Part shown: piece after piece, positions 53,845-63,349 of the stretch
Position numbering within the stretch: position 1 is the first letter of the stretch
How the letters are laid out: each line of letters begins with the position of its first letter
From: Draconibacterium aestuarii
Lineage (GTDB): Bacteria > Bacteroidota > Bacteroidia > Bacteroidales > Prolixibacteraceae
Direction of reading: 5' to 3'
Assembly (NCBI GenBank): GCA_026671195.1
Contig: JAPOHD010000027.1
Location: forward strand, 248,001-312,000
DNA: 64,000 nt
Program-made: the position numbers and the translations under genes
The notes under the pieces: generated by a model
What the model saw: the letters and a program-made list of their open reading frames with translations, nothing else
What the model was told of the DNA's origin: nothing
The model's database searches: none

Positions 53845-54585
53845 CTACTTATTTTTCTTAATATATTGCTCCAGTGCCATCGTCATTGATGGAGCTTGTG
53901 CCGTCGGCGCCTGAATGTCTAAACGCAAGCCGGCTTCTTGAACTGCTTTTGCGGTTGCCGGCCCAAAGCATGCTATACGTGTTGAGTTTTGTTCAAAATC
54001 GGGAAAGTTTTGGTAAAGCGACTTAATACCCGATGGGCTGAAGAATACCAGAACATCGTACTTGATATCTGCCAAATCGGAGAGATCGGCACTTACAGTA
54101 CGATACAAAATTGCCTTTGTATAGGTATAACCTTCCTGATCAAGCAACATCGGAATCTCTTGTTTGTGAATATCCGAAAGTGGCACCAGGAATTTTTCAT
54201 CCTTATGCTTTTTCATCACGTTAACAAGATCAGTAAACCTCCCGTCCGCATAGAATATTTTTCGCTTCCGATATACAATATACTTTTGCAGGTAAAAGGC
54301 AGTTGCCTCTGAAATACAGAAATACTTCATTGAGTCCGGCACGGTTAAACGTAAGTCCTGTGCAATTCTGAAAAAATGATCAATTGCAGTACGGCTGGTA
54401 AAAATTACCGCTGTGTGATCAAGAATCTGAATCCGGGTCTGACGAAACTCTTTAGCAGGAACACCTTCAACTTGAATGAAGGGCCTGAAATCAATCTTTA
54501 AACTGTTCTTTTCGGCCAATTCGAAATAAGGCGATTTGGCGGTACTCGGTTCTGGCTGTGATACTAAAATGCTCTTGACTTTCAA
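53845..54585 (-). CDS. hemD: Uroporphyrinogen-III synthase
   Basis: The 246-residue protein begins at a TTG (54585), since no in-frame ATG lies close by and the family sequence KVKSILVSQPEP starts right there. It matches HemD in its two-domain Rossmann pattern (AVIFTSRTAIDHFF, DVLVFFSPSGIKSLYQNF, ARIACFGPATAKAVQEAGL-like). It cyclises hydroxymethylbilane in haem synthesis. The 3' end is 70 bp from rnpA; a weak AAAGGC/GCCTTT hairpin lies between. Confidence 0.92.
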   Translation of the reverse strand: MKVKSILVSQPEPSTAKSPYFELAEKNSLKIDFRPFIQVEGVPAKEFRQTRIQILDHTAVIFTSRTAIDHFFRIAQDLRLTVPDSMKYFCISEATAFYLQKYIVYRKRKIFYADGRFTDLVNVMKKHKDEKFLVPLSDIHKQEIPMLLDQEGYTYTKAILYRTVSADLSDLADIKYDVLVFFSPSGIKSLYQNFPDFEQNSTRIACFGPATAKAVQEAGLRLDIQAPTAQAPSMTMALEQYIKKNK

Positions 54586-54618
54586 AATTGTTATGCTTTT
54601 AATGAAACATTCCCCTTC

Positions 54619-55581
54619 TCATTCAACTACTACTACTTTATAAATTAAAAGCAAGGGTAAAAATTCAAGGGTACAAAGGTACAAAAACAGATAAAATATA
54701 GAAAATTGTTTTTTTAATAAAATGAAAATACCTCGCTGAAGTAATATTAGATTGGATGATATTAAGATTGCTATCCCCGCAAATACTATGAACACTGGTG
54801 TTTTGGTCGGTGCGAAAGATATCAGAATTACAATAGGAAGTAATAATAATCCTGTCGAACGGTTAAAATTATCCATATTGAACAGGTACTCACGGGTTTC
54901 GTTACGGGCTTCAAACAGCGATCCAAGCATTAAATACATCAGCTTTTTTACATAGAAATAGAGTAAAACAATCCCTAGTATCATAAAAAAATACGATGGG
55001 CTGGGTACTGCATTTTCCCATTTTAGCAGATGAAGTATCTGAAAAACAAAAATGGATAATGAAATATAAAAAATGGCTTCCAAACGAAATGCCCCGTGAA
55101 AAACAGGATAGTTCTTCTCTTGCAACATGCGCACCGAGGTGGAATAATTGAACAAGGAAAGAAACAAGTGTCCCATGTATTTTGCGTAGGCAACACGAAT
55201 TGACGCAAAAAGAACAATGCCGAAAAATATTAAAAGGGTCAGCCAATCGGTGCCGGTAGTGTTGCGCAAACGAATAGGTAAAACAAAACCCGGATCAGGT
55301 TTTTCAGATTGGATAAAATTTACGTCGGTCAGAGGTGTGATATATTTCGAATTGTTAATCAGTAGTTTATTTTCTTGCAGAATTCTCCAGTTCCGGATCT
55401 GATCAGGCGTATATGTTTTTTTTTCAGACAGTTCAGCAGCTTGTTCACGTTCCGGAATATCCAGAATGGAAGCCGGCTTTTTACGACTGACAACACTTTT
55501 CAACTCTCTGTTTTGAGGAGCTTGGTTAATAAGGTTTTTTACCTTAACCGTATCTTGCTGATATGTTACAATTACATCCAT
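54619..55581 (-). CDS. DUF4271 membrane protein
   Basis: The product has 320 residues from the ATG at 55581 (MDVIVTYQQD); the longer frame to 55620 would crowd the divergent gene. A soluble N-terminal region (about 1-120) precedes seven or so hydrophobic helices. The DUF4271 family is Bacteroidetes-specific and typically lies next to hemD, as here (33 bp). Its function is unknown; a role linked to haem or membrane processes is only suggested by synteny. Confidence 0.85.
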   Translation of the reverse strand: MDVIVTYQQDTVKVKNLINQAPQNRELKSVVSRKKPASILDIPEREQAAELSEKKTYTPDQIRNWRILQENKLLINNSKYITPLTDVNFIQSEKPDPGFVLPIRLRNTTGTDWLTLLIFFGIVLFASIRVAYAKYMGHLFLSLFNYSTSVRMLQEKNYPVFHGAFRLEAIFYISLSIFVFQILHLLKWENAVPSPSYFFMILGIVLLYFYVKKLMYLMLGSLFEARNETREYLFNMDNFNRSTGLLLLPIVILISFAPTKTPVFIVFAGIAILISSNLILLQRGIFILLKKQFSIFYLFLYLCTLEFLPLLLIYKVVVVE

Positions 55582-55662
55582 CTTCTGACGGGGACAAAGA
55601 TAATAAATTCCAAATCGCAAATTTGAGATTTGGAAATTGTATTTTGCTGCTTATTTTCGTAC

Positions 55663-56595
55663 ATGATTTATCTGGCACCATTACAGGGTTTTACTGATTT
55701 TGTTTACAGGAAAGCATATGCCCGGATTTTTAAGGGGGTTGATGCTTATTTTATTCCTTACATTTCAATGAAAAAGGATACTATCCTTTCGAAATACGCG
55801 AAAGAAATTGCCGTGATTAATAATCCGCAAGCAAGGGTTATTCCGCAAATTTTACCGGGCAACAGTAACGAAATGGTACTTATGGCGAAACAGTTGAAAG
55901 ATATTGGCTACAATGAAATAAATCTCAATCTTGGCTGCCCTTATCCCATGGTAACAAATCGCGGAAAAGGTTCGGGCTTATTGCCTTATCCTGATAAAAT
56001 TGAATCGATTTTAACTTCGTATTTTGAAAAATGGAATAGCGGACTTTCAGTAAAGCTTCGTGCCGGATTACAATCGGCAAGTGAAATGGAGCAAATTATT
56101 CCGGTGCTGAATAAATTCCCGTTGAAAGAAGTAATTCTTCATCCACGAATTGCAAAACAACTGTATGGGGGAACCATACTCGATGAAACTTTTCTGGCAG
56201 CTTACAAAGACTTAAAACTTGAGCTGGTTTTTAATGGAGATATTTTTACTTTTTCCGATTATAAAAAACGTAAGCAGCAATTTCCTGCAACTGATAAATG
56301 GATGTTGGGTCGTGGAATTTTAATGAATCCATTTCTGCCTTCTGAAATAAACGAAATTGACTTAACACTGGAAATAAGGCGTGAAAAATTGCTCGATTTT
56401 CATCGGTTAATGTTGGAAAGCTACCTGGAAATAATGGATAACGAGGGTAACGCATTGAATAAAATGAAACAGTTTTGGTTTTATTTTAGCTACAATTTCC
56501 CAAATCCAGCGAAAGCTCTGAAGCATATTAAAAAATCAAAGAATATATTGCAATATAAATCCGAAGTCAAAAAAATATTTTATCACTTATATTAG
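55663..56595 (+). CDS. dus: tRNA-dihydrouridine synthase
   Basis: The 310-residue product starts at the ATG at 55663 (MIYLAPLQGFTDFVYR), the usual Dus N-terminus; the TTG at 55630 is not convincing. The active-site Cys is in NLGCPYPMVTNRGKGSGLL. FMN-binding motifs include KLRAGL, ILHPR and FNGDIF. It reduces uridines in the tRNA D-loop. Its stop overlaps the convergent small gene by 4 bp. Confidence 0.93.
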   Translation: MIYLAPLQGFTDFVYRKAYARIFKGVDAYFIPYISMKKDTILSKYAKEIAVINNPQARVIPQILPGNSNEMVLMAKQLKDIGYNEINLNLGCPYPMVTNRGKGSGLLPYPDKIESILTSYFEKWNSGLSVKLRAGLQSASEMEQIIPVLNKFPLKEVILHPRIAKQLYGGTILDETFLAAYKDLKLELVFNGDIFTFSDYKKRKQQFPATDKWMLGRGILMNPFLPSEINEIDLTLEIRREKLLDFHRLMLESYLEIMDNEGNALNKMKQFWFYFSYNFPNPAKALKHIKKSKNILQYKSEVKKIFYHLY

Positions 56596-56750
56596 TTGGC
56601 CGAACAGTTTTCCCGCTCGTATTTACCCATTAAATCCATGAGTAAATACATTTCTTTTACTTCATTTTCATTTTTTGGAGCCACGCAGATCTCAAGAAAC
56701 CTGTTCATCGCATTTCTGTAATCGTCCTCTGTTTCTATCTCGTAATTCAT
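56592..56750 (-). CDS. Small protein resembling a HigA antitoxin N-terminus
   Basis: The 52-residue product runs from the ATG at 56750 (MNYEIETEDDYRNAMNRF); the TTG start at 56774 inside polA is unlikely. The pattern IETEDDYRNAMNRFLEIC followed by EVKEMYLLMDLMGKYE is like the N-terminal segment found before the HTH in HigA-type antitoxins, but no HTH follows. It starts 5 bp after the polA stop. No toxin gene is adjacent. Function is unknown, and the resemblance is from memory of the family. Confidence 0.55.
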   Translation of the reverse strand: MNYEIETEDDYRNAMNRFLEICVAPKNENEVKEMYLLMDLMGKYERENCSAN

Positions 56751-56755
56751 AAAAC

Positions 56756-59530
56756 CTAGTGTGCGTCTAACCAATTATCTGCTGCATTACTTTCAACAGT
56801 TAATTGAACACCAATGTTCACTACCTGCTCCATTTCGGTTTTAACTAATTTTTGTACCTGTTCCAATTCGGGTTTGTAAACGTCGAAATTCAGTTCATCG
56901 TGCACCTGTAAAATCATTTTCGATTTTAGGTTTTGTTCTTCCATTTTCCGATGAATATTAATCATGGCCAGTTTAATAATATCGGCTGCCGAACCCTGAA
57001 TTGGAGCGTTTATTGCATTTCGCTCGGCCATACCACGAACAACCGCATTTGCCGAATTAATGTCGTTCAAATAGCGCTTGCGTCCTTTTATGGTTTGCAC
57101 ATATCCCTGGTTTCGGGCCAGTTCAATTTGTTTGTCCATAAATTGTTTAATCTTCGGGAAATTATCGAAATAGCCGTCGATTAATTCTTTGGCTTCGGTT
57201 CGCGGAATATTCAGCCGTTGCGAAAGACCAAAAGCTGAAATTCCGTAAATAATACCAAAGTTGGCGGTTTTTGCTTTTCGGCGCATGTCCGAATCCACTT
57301 CGCTGAGCGGTACCTGGTAAATTTTTGACGCAGTTATGGCGTGAATATCTTTGTTTTCGTTAAAAGCACGCAGCATTTCCTCGTCCTCGCTAAGTGCCGC
57401 CATAATTCGTAGTTCTATTTGCGAGTAGTCAGCCGAAAAGAAAGTGTGTTCATCGTCGGAAGGTATAAATGCTTTCCTTAGTTCGCGACCATTTTCTGTG
57501 CGAATTGGAATGTTTTGCAGGTTGGGATTTACCGAACTTAACCGGCCAGTTGCTGCAATTGCCTGGTTGTAAGAAGTGTGTATTTTCCCTGTTTTTGGAT
57601 TTACCAGCAGTGGGAGTGCTTCAACATAAGTGGAAAGTAGTTTTTTAAGTCCCCTGAAATCCAAAACTTTTTGCACAATCGGATGGCGGTCAACCAAACG
57701 AATCAACACTTCTTCAGCAGTTGAATATTGTTTTGTTTTTGTTTTTTTTGCCTTGTTGTCGAGTTGCAATTTCTCAAAAAGAATAGGGCCCAATTGTTTG
57801 GGTGACGATACATTAAATTCTTCGCCTGCCAGTTCAATTATTTCCTTTTCGAGTTGTATAATTTGTTGGCGCAAAACAACTGCGTAGGCATTTAATTCTT
57901 CTGAATTTAATTTTACACCAGCATTTTCCATGCTTGCAAGAACCGGAATAAGTGGCATTTCCATTGTCTCGAATAACTCGCGCACTTCTGCTTTATCCAG
58001 TTCCGGGTCGAGTGCATTTTTAAGCTGTAGCGTAAGGTCTGCATCTTCGCAAGCGTAATCCATCAACTTTTCGGTAGGTACCGAACGCATGGTTATTTGG
58101 TTTTTCCCTTTTTTGCCAATCAGGTTTTCGGTTGGAACTTTTTCGTAGTTCAGATACTGCAGGCACAACAAATCCAAACCGTGTTTCATGTCGGGTTGAA
58201 TTAAATAGTGCGCTATCATGGTGTCGTAAAGCGGCCCTTTTACGGGAATATTATAGTTACTCAGAATTTCAATATCGTATTTTAAATTCTGCCCGATTTT
58301 AGTCACTTTCTCATCGGCAAAAATTTCGCGAAATTCATTCATAATCATTTGTGCTTCACTGCGCTCTTTTGGCAAAGTAACACAATATGCTTCATGCTCG
58401 CGAAATGCAAACGACATACAAACTATTTCTGCAATTTGAGTATCCAATCCGGTGGTTTCGGTATCAAAACAGAATTCATTCTGTACCGAAAGTTCAGCGC
58501 GTAAACTGGCACGTTGCATTTCGTTTTCAACCAAATAATACTGATGTGGAACGGAATTGATATTTTCAGTTGATTTTGTTTCGGGTGCAGCAACTTCGGG
58601 TGTTCCAAAAAGGGTTCCCTGCATGTTCATTTCCAGTTGGGGTGCTTCACCTAAATTCAAACGCGAAATTAGCGTTCTGAATTCCAACTCTTCAAAAAGC
58701 TTTTTGAGTTCTTCTTTTTTTAGCTCTTCACGGATTAGCTTTTCTTTTTCAAATTCAATGGGTACATCCTGAATAATTGTAGCCAAAACACGCGAAAGAC
58801 GCACTTGCTCTTCATTTTCAATCAAACGCTCCTTTTGTTTGCCTTTTAGTTTATCGGTATTTTGGTAAATGCCATCGATACTGCCGAACTCGGCAATCAG
58901 CTTTTGTGCCGATTTTGGTCCAACACCGGGGCATCCCGGGATATTATCGGCCGAATCACCCATTAAACCTAAAATATCGATTACTTGCTCTGCTGTTTCA
59001 ATTCCAAAGCTTTCCTGTACTTCGGGCAAACCCCAAATCTCGGCATCGCCGCCTGCTTTGCCGGGTTTAAACATAAAAATATTGTCGGAAACCAATTGTG
59101 CGTAATCTTTATCCGGCGTCATCATATAGGTAGTAAAACCTTCTTTTTCGGCCTTTTTAGCGAGTGTTCCAATTACATCGTCAGCTTCAAATCCGGCTTT
59201 TTCTATTATAGGAATATTAAAGGCCTCAATAATTTTCCGGATGTACGGAATCGACTTGCGCAAATCTTCCGGCATTTCTTCGCGATGGGCTTTGTATTCT
59301 TTAAACATTTCGTGGCGAAAAGTTGGCGCCGAAACATCGAATACCACTCCAATGTAATGCGGATTTTCTTTTTCCAAAACCTGAATTATGGTGTTGGTTA
59401 CTCCAAGCATTGCCGAGGTGTTTAATCCTTTTGAATTAAAACGAGGATTGCGGATAAATGCAAAATAACTACGGTAAATTAGTGCAAAGGCATCTAAAAG
59501 AAAAAGTTTTTGCTGACCGGATTCAGACAT
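56756..59530 (-). CDS. polA: DNA polymerase I
   Basis: The 924-residue enzyme has a 5'-3' exonuclease (about 1-290), a 3'-5' exonuclease (about 345-530, with the exo I motif FCFDTETTGLD) and a family A polymerase. Polymerase motifs are DYSQIELRIMAAL (A), RRKAKTANFGIIYGISAFGL (B) and QVHDELNFD (C). It fills gaps and removes RNA primers. The proofreading acidic residues appear to be kept. The gene is on the minus strand with the small 52-aa gene just downstream. Confidence 0.97.
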   Translation of the reverse strand: MSESGQQKLFLLDAFALIYRSYFAFIRNPRFNSKGLNTSAMLGVTNTIIQVLEKENPHYIGVVFDVSAPTFRHEMFKEYKAHREEMPEDLRKSIPYIRKIIEAFNIPIIEKAGFEADDVIGTLAKKAEKEGFTTYMMTPDKDYAQLVSDNIFMFKPGKAGGDAEIWGLPEVQESFGIETAEQVIDILGLMGDSADNIPGCPGVGPKSAQKLIAEFGSIDGIYQNTDKLKGKQKERLIENEEQVRLSRVLATIIQDVPIEFEKEKLIREELKKEELKKLFEELEFRTLISRLNLGEAPQLEMNMQGTLFGTPEVAAPETKSTENINSVPHQYYLVENEMQRASLRAELSVQNEFCFDTETTGLDTQIAEIVCMSFAFREHEAYCVTLPKERSEAQMIMNEFREIFADEKVTKIGQNLKYDIEILSNYNIPVKGPLYDTMIAHYLIQPDMKHGLDLLCLQYLNYEKVPTENLIGKKGKNQITMRSVPTEKLMDYACEDADLTLQLKNALDPELDKAEVRELFETMEMPLIPVLASMENAGVKLNSEELNAYAVVLRQQIIQLEKEIIELAGEEFNVSSPKQLGPILFEKLQLDNKAKKTKTKQYSTAEEVLIRLVDRHPIVQKVLDFRGLKKLLSTYVEALPLLVNPKTGKIHTSYNQAIAATGRLSSVNPNLQNIPIRTENGRELRKAFIPSDDEHTFFSADYSQIELRIMAALSEDEEMLRAFNENKDIHAITASKIYQVPLSEVDSDMRRKAKTANFGIIYGISAFGLSQRLNIPRTEAKELIDGYFDNFPKIKQFMDKQIELARNQGYVQTIKGRKRYLNDINSANAVVRGMAERNAINAPIQGSAADIIKLAMINIHRKMEEQNLKSKMILQVHDELNFDVYKPELEQVQKLVKTEMEQVVNIGVQLTVESNAADNWLDAH

Positions 59531-59624
59531 ACTATTGATTGTTTTATACGTGTTTTTTATGTTGACAGAGTTCGAGAAAATGAATTCAGTTTATCTTATT
59601 TTATCAAAAATCAATTTTTCTGTT

Positions 59625-60074
59625 TTATTCATTGTCGGATGCAAACCACTCGGCATACGAAGTTGCAGTTTCGTATAAGCGGATGCTAAAAAGTGAAACA
59701 TTTGAAGGGAGAACTTGTTGCAATTTTTCGGCAAAGTATACAACCATGTTTTCAGAAGTGGGTTGAAAATCAAGTATTATTAAACGTTCTGTCGCATTTT
59801 TCATCGACTCAATCTGCTCTTTTGGGAATAGTGGATTTATCACCAACGAATGGTCGAATACATTAATAATATTTGATTTGACTAATTTTTTCAGATTCCC
59901 GAAATCGATTACCATTCCGTCTTTGGGATGTCCCGGTTCTTTCCTTATCTCACCAAGTAAAGTTATTTCAAGATTATAGGTGTGGCCATGAATGTTTTTG
60001 CACAAACCATCGTAATTGTATAGGGCGTGTGCCATTTCAAAATGAAATTTCTTGGTAACTCTAATTATCGACAT
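59625..60074 (-). CDS. queD: 6-carboxytetrahydropterin synthase (QueD/PTPS family)
   Basis: The 149-residue product starts at the ATG at 60074 (MSIIRVTKKFHFEMAHAL); the longer frame adds 17 unlikely residues. Zinc His residues are in HFEMAHALY and IHGHTYNLE, and the catalytic Cys is in LCKNIHGH. DHSLVINPLFP and a late Glu (YETATSYAEW) complete the pattern. It makes 6-carboxytetrahydropterin for queuosine; PTPS activity is the alternative. Confidence 0.9.
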   Translation of the reverse strand: MSIIRVTKKFHFEMAHALYNYDGLCKNIHGHTYNLEITLLGEIRKEPGHPKDGMVIDFGNLKKLVKSNIINVFDHSLVINPLFPKEQIESMKNATERLIILDFQPTSENMVVYFAEKLQQVLPSNVSLFSIRLYETATSYAEWFASDNE

Positions 60075-60165
60075 TTTAATGTTTCTTGAATTTGCAGGTG
60101 AAAGTACAGTTTTTTCGGTAATCATTTTTGAGGATCAGCGGAAAAATGAACGCAACGATTTTATT

Positions 60166-60173
60166 TAAATTTG
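60166..60173 (+). promoter_or_regulatory. -7 element upstream of the small lipoprotein gene
   Basis: TAAATTTG matches TAnnTTTG exactly and ends 21 bp before the ATG at 60195. Confidence 0.5.
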
Positions 60174-60194
60174 CGTCTATATAAAAAACATGGT

Positions 60195-60599
60195 ATGAAT
60201 TCGAAGATTATATACTGTTTTCTTCTCTTCCTGTTTCTTGCTTCGTGTAAAAAAGAGGAGGATGATAGTGGTATTTTCGATTTTGGACAAGAAGCAGAAT
60301 TCCGAATGTTTCAGGAATACTCGTCGAATGACAAAAATCTACAGTTTACCATTTTTGAAATTAACGATTCGCGTTGTCCGAATGGAGCGATGTGCGTTTG
60401 GGCCGGAGAGGTGGAAGTTAAAATTGCAATTGAAAAACCGGCTTTAGATACATTAATTCTTACTTCTCCTGATGAATTAACAGGTAATTCGGGAGTTTAT
60501 ACTTTTGAATTGTGTACTGTTGCTCCATATCCTGACATTGTCTCAGAGATTGAACCGGAAGACTATATTGTTTTGATGAAAATTACCAGGTACTATTAA
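60195..60599 (+). CDS. Small lipoprotein of unknown function
   Basis: The 134-residue product starts at the ATG at 60195; the TTG at 60171 overlaps the -7 element. The signal ends in a lipobox (FLASC) followed by KKEEDD. A conserved-looking block SRCPNGAMCVWAGEVEVKI, with two Cys, is typical of a set of Bacteroidetes lipoproteins whose role is unknown. Its stop overlaps the convergent mntP stop by 4 bp. Confidence 0.8.
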   Translation: MNSKIIYCFLLFLFLASCKKEEDDSGIFDFGQEAEFRMFQEYSSNDKNLQFTIFEINDSRCPNGAMCVWAGEVEVKIAIEKPALDTLILTSPDELTGNSGVYTFELCTVAPYPDIVSEIEPEDYIVLMKITRYY

Positions 60600-61165
60600 A
60601 ACCAAAGGTGTTCGGCAAGTATTTTTATTCCGATAGCTATTAAAATAGTTCCACCCAGAATTAGTGATTGGTGACTGCGTTTGGCCGAGATGTTTTTTCC
60701 AAACAACATCCCAAGCATCGATGCAACAAAAGTTACAAAACCGATAATTGCAACCGGGAAAAGAATCGGCATATCAAGAAAGCCAAAACTAAGGCCAACT
60801 GCCAGTGCATCAATACTGGTTGCGATTGACAAACCAATTAATACTCTTAATCTGAAAGGATTGAAATTGGTAAGCGAGCCATCTTTTTTAACACCTTCAA
60901 CTATCATTTTTCCACCGATGAAGGCAAGGAGTCCAAAAGCAATCCAATGGTCAAAACTGGAGATAAGATCTTTTACAATTTCTCCTATAAACCATCCGAG
61001 AACAGGGAACAGTGCCTGAAAGAATGCCAAAAATCCGGCTACAATTGCTGCCTGGCCAAACTTGATTTCACGTCTCATTAAACCACACGAAACCGATACT
61101 GCAAACGAATCAAAACTTAGTCCGATGCCAAGAAATACAAATGTTATGAGTTGAGTTATCGTCAT
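60596..61165 (-). CDS. mntP: Manganese efflux pump MntP
   Basis: The 189-residue protein has six hydrophobic helices with the MntP repeats: GLSFDSFAVSVSCGL (helix 1) and ATSIDALAVGLSFGF (helix 4), each carrying the conserved Asp. GGKMIVEGV ends the first half. It exports Mn2+ and protects against manganese excess. No yybP-ykoY-type riboswitch was recognised in the short upstream gap. Confidence 0.92.
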   Translation of the reverse strand: MTITQLITFVFLGIGLSFDSFAVSVSCGLMRREIKFGQAAIVAGFLAFFQALFPVLGWFIGEIVKDLISSFDHWIAFGLLAFIGGKMIVEGVKKDGSLTNFNPFRLRVLIGLSIATSIDALAVGLSFGFLDMPILFPVAIIGFVTFVASMLGMLFGKNISAKRSHQSLILGGTILIAIGIKILAEHLWF

Positions 61166-61260
61166 TCAATGGGCGCAAAAATACATATTTCAGAAAAATC
61201 TACAGGGTTTGAATCAATTAAAATCCGACTTATTTCAAAAAGGGTACAAAGGTTTTGTTA

Positions 61261-61268
61261 TAACTTTG
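61261..61268 (+). promoter_or_regulatory. -7 element of the sigma factor operon
   Basis: TAACTTTG matches TAnnTTTG exactly, 24 bp before the ATG at 61293. No clear -33 element was found, so an alternative sigma may also act. Confidence 0.45.
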
Positions 61269-61292
61269 AACGTAAATCGTCGATACTAACAG

Positions 61293-61814
61293 ATGACCAC
61301 AGAAGAGTTTAAAAATAAGGTAATTCCGTTCTCGAGGAAATTATACCCGATGCTGTTCCGAATTCTGAAAGATGAAGAGGAAACGCGGGATGCTTTGCAG
61401 GATTTAATGGTGAAGCTGTGGAATAAAAGAAACGATTTAAATAACTGTACAAATCAACCGGCATATATTGTTGCCATGGCCCGTAATTACAGCTTCGATC
61501 TGGTAAAAAAGAAACGTCCTGCAAAGATTGGCAAGAACGAAGAATACAAGGTTTTAAACCTGGTTGACGAAGGTGCCAACCCGGAGATAAAGGAGAAATT
61601 TGAATGTGTACACAAGGTGATAACCGAATTGCCTGAAAAATACCGAACAGTGATCCAATTGCGCGATATAGATGGTTTTTCGTTTGATGAGATAAAGGAG
61701 ATAACAGGTTTTGAGGTGCCAAACCTTCGCGTAATTCTATCGAGGGCACGGCAGAAAGTAAAAGAGGAAGTTGAAAAAATTTACGACTATGACAAAACAA
61801 AACAGTTTGTTTGA
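61293..61814 (+). CDS. ECF-type RNA polymerase sigma factor
   Basis: The 173-residue protein has sigma region 2 (about 15-85: YPMLFRILKDEEETRDALQDL, AMARNYSFDLVKKKR). Region 4 follows (about 110-165: ELPEKYRTVIQLRDIDGFSFDEI, LRVILSRARQKVKEE). ECF sigma factors direct stress or envelope regulons under an anti-sigma factor. The next gene overlaps it by 26 bp and encodes a membrane protein suited to that role. Confidence 0.93.
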   Translation: MTTEEFKNKVIPFSRKLYPMLFRILKDEEETRDALQDLMVKLWNKRNDLNNCTNQPAYIVAMARNYSFDLVKKKRPAKIGKNEEYKVLNLVDEGANPEIKEKFECVHKVITELPEKYRTVIQLRDIDGFSFDEIKEITGFEVPNLRVILSRARQKVKEEVEKIYDYDKTKQFV

Positions 61815-62226
61815 AAAATACTATAAAGGTGAAACATCGCTGGAAGAGGAGCAGGAATTAAGAGAACTGGTTCGCGGGAGTGACGAAAAATCAGCAGAGA
61901 AAGATGTTTTTGACTATTTCGACAATGAAGCCTTTCTTCCGGAAGGATTGGAGGAAGACCTCTTATCTGTCGTTGTTGAAATCCAAAAACAAAAGAAATC
62001 AATTCGAATAAGACTGTATTCTGCAATCTCGGCGGCCGCTGTAATTCTAATTGTACTCGCAGTTTTTCTGGATGCAAGGAAAACCAAAAAAACACAAATG
62101 GCTGACAACTTTTTTGTAATGGAGCAGGCACTGTTTCAGGTTTCCGAGAGTTTGCAACCGCCGCAGGAGCCTGAAGAGATGCTGGTGCTTTGGGTTGATG
62201 ATGAGGTGGAAATAATTATTAATTAG
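61789..62226 (+). CDS. Probable anti-sigma factor, single-pass membrane protein
   Basis: The 145-residue product starts at the ATG at 61789 (MTKQNSLFEKYYKGETSLEEEQ), a start pattern common in Bacteroidetes anti-sigma proteins. It overlaps the sigma gene by 26 bp. One transmembrane helix (about 75-95) separates a cytoplasmic acidic domain from a short periplasmic tail. It is proposed to hold the upstream sigma factor at the membrane. No FecR domain is present, so the signal it receives is unknown. Confidence 0.75.
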   Translation: MTKQNSLFEKYYKGETSLEEEQELRELVRGSDEKSAEKDVFDYFDNEAFLPEGLEEDLLSVVVEIQKQKKSIRIRLYSAISAAAVILIVLAVFLDARKTKKTQMADNFFVMEQALFQVSESLQPPQEPEEMLVLWVDDEVEIIIN

Positions 62227-62308
62227 AAAAGGAAATTGAGTTTCAAAGGAACTGCAGGTCTTGAAGAATTCAAAAAAGAATAGAGTAAAAACATAAAAAA
62301 GAATAGAA

Positions 62309-63298
62309 ATGAAAAAGATACTATTAATGGTTCTGGTACTTGGAATTTCATTCCCTGTGCTGGCACAGCAATCCGGAAATTTATTTGAGCAGCTAACCGA
62401 AAAATATGCTGACAAAGATGGATTTAGTGCAAGTCGGTTAACAAAGGACATGTTCGATCTGTATTTGAGAAAGAAGAATGTGGAGGAGTCGTCGGAGGTG
62501 GCAGTTGCACTTAAAAACCTGGATAATATTCTGGTAGTTTCCGAAAGTAATGTTCAGGGATTTCCATTTGGCACCGAAAATAGTTTTGGAGTGGGTAATT
62601 CGGAAGATAAAATGAAGCCGGAAAAACGTTCGAAAGACGACTCGGATTTGATGCATCAGGAGATTTTGAACTACTATAAAAGTAATAATTATACGCTTTT
62701 TAAAACCGAGAAGCGAATGGGAGAGGACATTAAAGTCTATCTGAAGAAGAACGACAGCGGGATAAAAGCTTTGGCGCTGATCACAAAATCGTCGATGGCA
62801 ACAAACCTGGTGGAGTTGCAGGGGGATATTGATTTAACAACTGTGGCCTCCTTAAGTAAAGCTATTAATTTGCGGGGATTGGAAAATTTGTATAAAATCG
62901 ATAACAGCGGTCCTTATTTCGGGCAATTCCCGTCGTCCGGACATTTTGAAATGACAGAAGAGAGGATCGCTGAAATGGAAGCCCGGGCACGTGAAATAGC
63001 GGAACGACATGTCGAGCTATCAGAAGAACAGCGGGCAAAAATTGAACAGCAGGCACAGTTTCAGGCTCAAAAGCAAATGGAAATGGCTGAAAAATACCGC
63101 GAAATGGCTGAGAAATATGGCCGTCAGCCTATTTTCTTAAGTACACCAGGCGATACCAACACGGTATATTATATTAATGGGAAAAAAGTGAAGCCGGAAG
63201 ACGTAAAGAAGAAGTTGCAAGATGAGGAAATAGAGCAGGTAGTAAAAAAACACGATGATAAAGAGGGGAAAACAGTGATAAAAATTACAACTAAATAG
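62309..63298 (+). CDS. DUF4252-domain secreted protein
   Basis: The 329-residue protein has a signal peptide (to VLAQ). A DUF4252-like domain follows (about 22-195: LFEQLTEKYADKDGFSASRL, ALITKSSMATNLVELQGDID). A heptad-rich coiled coil spans about residues 205-270 (AEMEARAREIAER and on). The C-terminal segment reads NTVYYINGKKVKPED. It is co-oriented with the sigma/anti-sigma pair and is probably part of their operon or regulon. Function unknown. Confidence 0.82.
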   Translation: MKKILLMVLVLGISFPVLAQQSGNLFEQLTEKYADKDGFSASRLTKDMFDLYLRKKNVEESSEVAVALKNLDNILVVSESNVQGFPFGTENSFGVGNSEDKMKPEKRSKDDSDLMHQEILNYYKSNNYTLFKTEKRMGEDIKVYLKKNDSGIKALALITKSSMATNLVELQGDIDLTTVASLSKAINLRGLENLYKIDNSGPYFGQFPSSGHFEMTEERIAEMEARAREIAERHVELSEEQRAKIEQQAQFQAQKQMEMAEKYREMAEKYGRQPIFLSTPGDTNTVYYINGKKVKPEDVKKKLQDEEIEQVVKKHDDKEGKTVIKITTK

Positions 63299-63349
63299 TT
63301 TTAAATTTTGCCTTTTGGGCAGAGGATGCAAACAGATATTTGATAAAAG

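Noticed and set aside
60166-60194. Upstream TTG start for the small lipoprotein
   Set aside because: It overlaps a -7 promoter element, and the ATG at 60195 gives a clean lipoprotein signal.
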